Below, one piece after another: positions 62,332 to 64,000 of a stretch of 64,000 nucleotides of DNA. A model generated the notes under the pieces. It was not told the origin of the DNA and ran no database searches. It saw only the letters and a list, made by a program, of their open reading frames with translations. Positions within the stretch are counted from its first letter, which is position 1. Each line of letters starts with the position of its first letter. The position numbers and the translations under genes are program-made. The DNA is from Bacteroidales bacterium (GTDB lineage Bacteria > Bacteroidota > Bacteroidia > Bacteroidales > P3), in assembly GCA_017618625.1 (NCBI GenBank), contig JAFZTV010000030.1:8005-72004 (forward strand), read 5' to 3'.

Positions 62332-63819
62332 ATGATGACAATCGACACGACCGATATGTGCTCGCACCTGCAGAAGAAGCTGTTCGACTGGAACGACGTC
62401 TATCACCACATGAGGAACGGTTTTGTCTTGTTGTTTGTGCTGGCCATGCTGGTAGGCGGCAACAACGCTGCGACAGCCGCCGAAAAGGATTACACGAAGA
62501 TGTTGTTCAAGCTTGGCAATATTGTAACCATCGAGATAGACATACCCGACGCAACATGGCTGGATATGCTCAGACATGCGTCTGACAAAGGGTATCGCAA
62601 ATGTACGTTGGTCATCAACGGGGAACGGTTTGACGAAGTGGCCATACGCACAAAAGGTGCCAGCAGCTTGGATGATGTGACGGCCATGAACTCCGACCGC
62701 TACAGTTTCACGTTGAAGCTGGATAAATTCAACAAGGGGCAGAACTACCATGGAATCAGCAAACTGATGCTGAACAACAACATCTGGGACGCCACACAGA
62801 TGAAAGACGCCATAGTGTACGACATGTGTCGTTTTATCGGACTACCCGCACCGTTGGCCAACTATGCCCGAGTGACACTGAACGGACGCTATTTTGGCTG
62901 CTACCTTTTGCTTGAGCCCATCGCCGATGACTTTTGTGAACGGAACTATCCGAACGAGAAAAGCAATATATACAAGCCCTACCACACACTTGCATATACG
63001 GGTGACAAGATGAAAAACTATGCCGAAATAGCCGATGAGGCCAAAGTGAACGGAGGAGAAGCGTCTATGAAACGTGTGGTGGCGGCATTGAAAAGTGTTG
63101 ACGAAGGCAAGGATATTGAGTCGCACGTGGACATAGAAAGCCTTATGAAATATATGGCCATGCAAACAATCGTTGTCAATTTCGACTGCATGACCGGACA
63201 CAGTGTTCAGAACTACTACCTTCGTGAGGCCGACGGCAGAATCAGTCTTATACCGTGGGACTACAACCTTGCGTGGGGCGGGTATCCCGATAGCGACGAC
63301 TGCAGCGATGAAAATGAGGCAATGTGGGACGAATGGATGACATCGCTCACCGCCGCACAGCGCGACAGCATGAAAGTGGCCGAGATGGAGCAAATACGAA
63401 ACTCTGTCGCCATGATTGTGAACTTCCCAATCAACACTCCGTTCACAGCAGACCTGAACCAGCGCACCTTTTTCATGAACCTCCTCAGCAACGAAAAGTG
63501 CAGGAAACTGTATTATGTTTATCTGGACACTCTATGCAGGCATTACATACAGGGTGGCGGATTGAAAAAAGCCATGAGCACCATAAAGCAAGAAATCGGA
63601 GCAATGGCGGGAACCGAAGCCAATGCGTTCTATTCGAACGAGCAGTTTCACAAGGCGGTGGCAACGCTCGAAACCCTGTTGCAGAGGAAGTCAGAGTCGG
63701 TGATTGGCCAGATTCACGGTACGATTCCATCGACTTGGGAGACACAATCCGCCAAGCCCCAGACACTCGTTCCCAGCGACGACATCGACTTGATTGAACT
63801 GGGTGGACTAATGTATTGA
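62332..63819 (+). CDS. CotH kinase family protein with borrowed N-terminus
   Basis: A secreted CotH-type protein; the family includes spore-coat protein kinases, though in Bacteroidota it is uncharacterised. The core has MLNNNIWDATQMKDAIVYDM, GCYLLLEPIADDF and the hallmark SLIPWDYNLAWGG. A good ribosome site (GGAGG) precedes the tandem ATGs at 62332/62335. The first 26 residues (MMTIDTTDMCSHLQKKLF...) nevertheless look like the start of another gene, the partial one at 63876. A typical signal peptide begins at residue 27 (MRNGFVLLFVLAMLVGG, ATG 62410). Either initiation occurs at 62410, or export of the 62332 product is blocked or altered. No other fault is seen; 495 residues from 62332. Confidence 0.82.
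   Translation: MMTIDTTDMCSHLQKKLFDWNDVYHHMRNGFVLLFVLAMLVGGNNAATAAEKDYTKMLFKLGNIVTIEIDIPDATWLDMLRHASDKGYRKCTLVINGERFDEVAIRTKGASSLDDVTAMNSDRYSFTLKLDKFNKGQNYHGISKLMLNNNIWDATQMKDAIVYDMCRFIGLPAPLANYARVTLNGRYFGCYLLLEPIADDFCERNYPNEKSNIYKPYHTLAYTGDKMKNYAEIADEAKVNGGEASMKRVVAALKSVDEGKDIESHVDIESLMKYMAMQTIVVNFDCMTGHSVQNYYLREADGRISLIPWDYNLAWGGYPDSDDCSDENEAMWDEWMTSLTAAQRDSMKVAEMEQIRNSVAMIVNFPINTPFTADLNQRTFFMNLLSNEKCRKLYYVYLDTLCRHYIQGGGLKKAMSTIKQEIGAMAGTEANAFYSNEQFHKAVATLETLLQRKSESVIGQIHGTIPSTWETQSAKPQTLVPSDDIDLIELGGLMY
62335..62409 (+). repeat. Direct repeat, left copy (duplicated gene start)
   Basis: 75 bases encoding MTIDTTDMCSHLQKKLFD and onward to VYHH, about 87% identical to 63876-63950. It fuses in frame to the CotH signal peptide. 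Confidence 0.8.
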
Positions 63820-63875
63820 CAACATGTAGGCGTTCAACCAATCCATTACTCAAACATTCAGCCAAGCAGACATTG

Positions 63876-64000
63876 ATGACCATTGACACAACCGATATGT
63901 GCTCGCATTTGCGGAAGAAGCTGTTCGACGAGGACGGCGTCTATCACCACCTTTGGCTGGCGATGCAGGACGACCCCGAGCTGACCGCCGTAGTGCGCTC
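63876..64000 (+). CDS. Unknown protein, N-terminal part (3' end outside window)
   Basis: The ATG at 63876 opens a frame that runs off the window: MTIDTTDMCSHLRKKLFD, then EDGVYHH, LWLAMQDDPELTAVVR. There is no signal peptide, so it is probably cytoplasmic. I do not recognise the family. The first 25 codons are duplicated at 62335-62409, upstream of and in frame with the CotH gene. Only 41 codons are visible, enough to say that reading frame and codon use look real. Confidence 0.6.
   Translation, partial: MTIDTTDMCSHLRKKLFDEDGVYHHLWLAMQDDPELTAVVR

Overview
The window looks like a chromosomal segment of a Bacteroidota bacterium, most likely Bacteroidales. The grounds are promoters of the form TAnnTTTG, a type IX secretion C-terminal sorting domain on a C10 cysteine protease, lipoproteins ending in an FISUMP-like module, DUF3857/transglutaminase and DUF4105 secreted proteins, GH2 beta-galactosidase, and frequent GTG/TTG starts. 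There are no rRNA or tRNA genes, no complete insertion sequence and no CRISPR array. Genus-level placement is not possible from the sequence alone.

Layout. 1-2.4 kb (+): the 3' end of mutL, a rhomboid protease and a RarD-type permease. 2.4-8.9 kb (-): a secreted GH2 beta-galactosidase, then C69 dipeptidase, LEA2-like lipoprotein and rhodanese. 9.1-15.4 kb (-): a peptidoglycan-precursor block. A MurD-like ligase fused in frame to a complete M20 amidohydrolase lies beside a protein that matches MurL, the UDP-MurNAc-L-Ala-L-Glu epimerase, and a lipoprotein of coiled coils punctuated by Ala/Ser/Asn-rich spacers. 15.5-17.4 kb (+): outer-membrane protein and S41 protease, overlapping by ATGA. 17.5-27 kb (+): a small esterase, then a tight run parC - glycosyltransferase - hflX - mtgA - xerD - comEC. 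27.4-40 kb (+): mscS, a C10 protease carrying a dead M6-like domain, DUF4105, two DUF3857 proteins (the second without catalytic residues), acyl-CoA ligase, LytTR regulator, LemA and TPM proteins. 40-44.8 kb (-): ABC-F ATPase, rarA, an FISUMP lipoprotein and yebC. 45-47 kb (+): queA and DUF2147. 47-51.6 kb (-): a ParE-type toxin-antitoxin pair and a translationally coupled, AT-rich surface operon. 52.5-64 kb (+): dnaX (with an in-frame amber codon), antiporter, dapF, ligA, PagL-like deacylase, SDR, MBL hydrolase, CotH and the start of another gene.

Cell-envelope work dominates. MurD/MurL, MtgA and DapF act on peptidoglycan; the PagL-like protein acts on lipid A; many genes encode secreted or outer-membrane proteins. 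Replication and repair form the second theme: MutL, ParC, XerD, RarA, DnaX and LigA.

The intergenic DNA is itself unusual. Several gaps consist of short units in strict register: an octamer family (18134-18213, 41794-41873, 44807-44886, 46241-46296 and others) and an 11-bp family (26993-27036, 27094-27258, 52165-52296). Other structured non-coding elements are a 112-bp nested inverted repeat (51668-51779), paired REP-like palindromes (47885-47934) and an exact 18-bp word present three times.

Best candidates for something new: the MurD-M20 fusion next to MurL, the amber codon at the gamma/tau boundary of dnaX, the two periodic intergenic families, and a 75-bp direct repeat of a gene start on either side of the CotH gene. 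No homology search was possible, so family names rest on recognised motifs.
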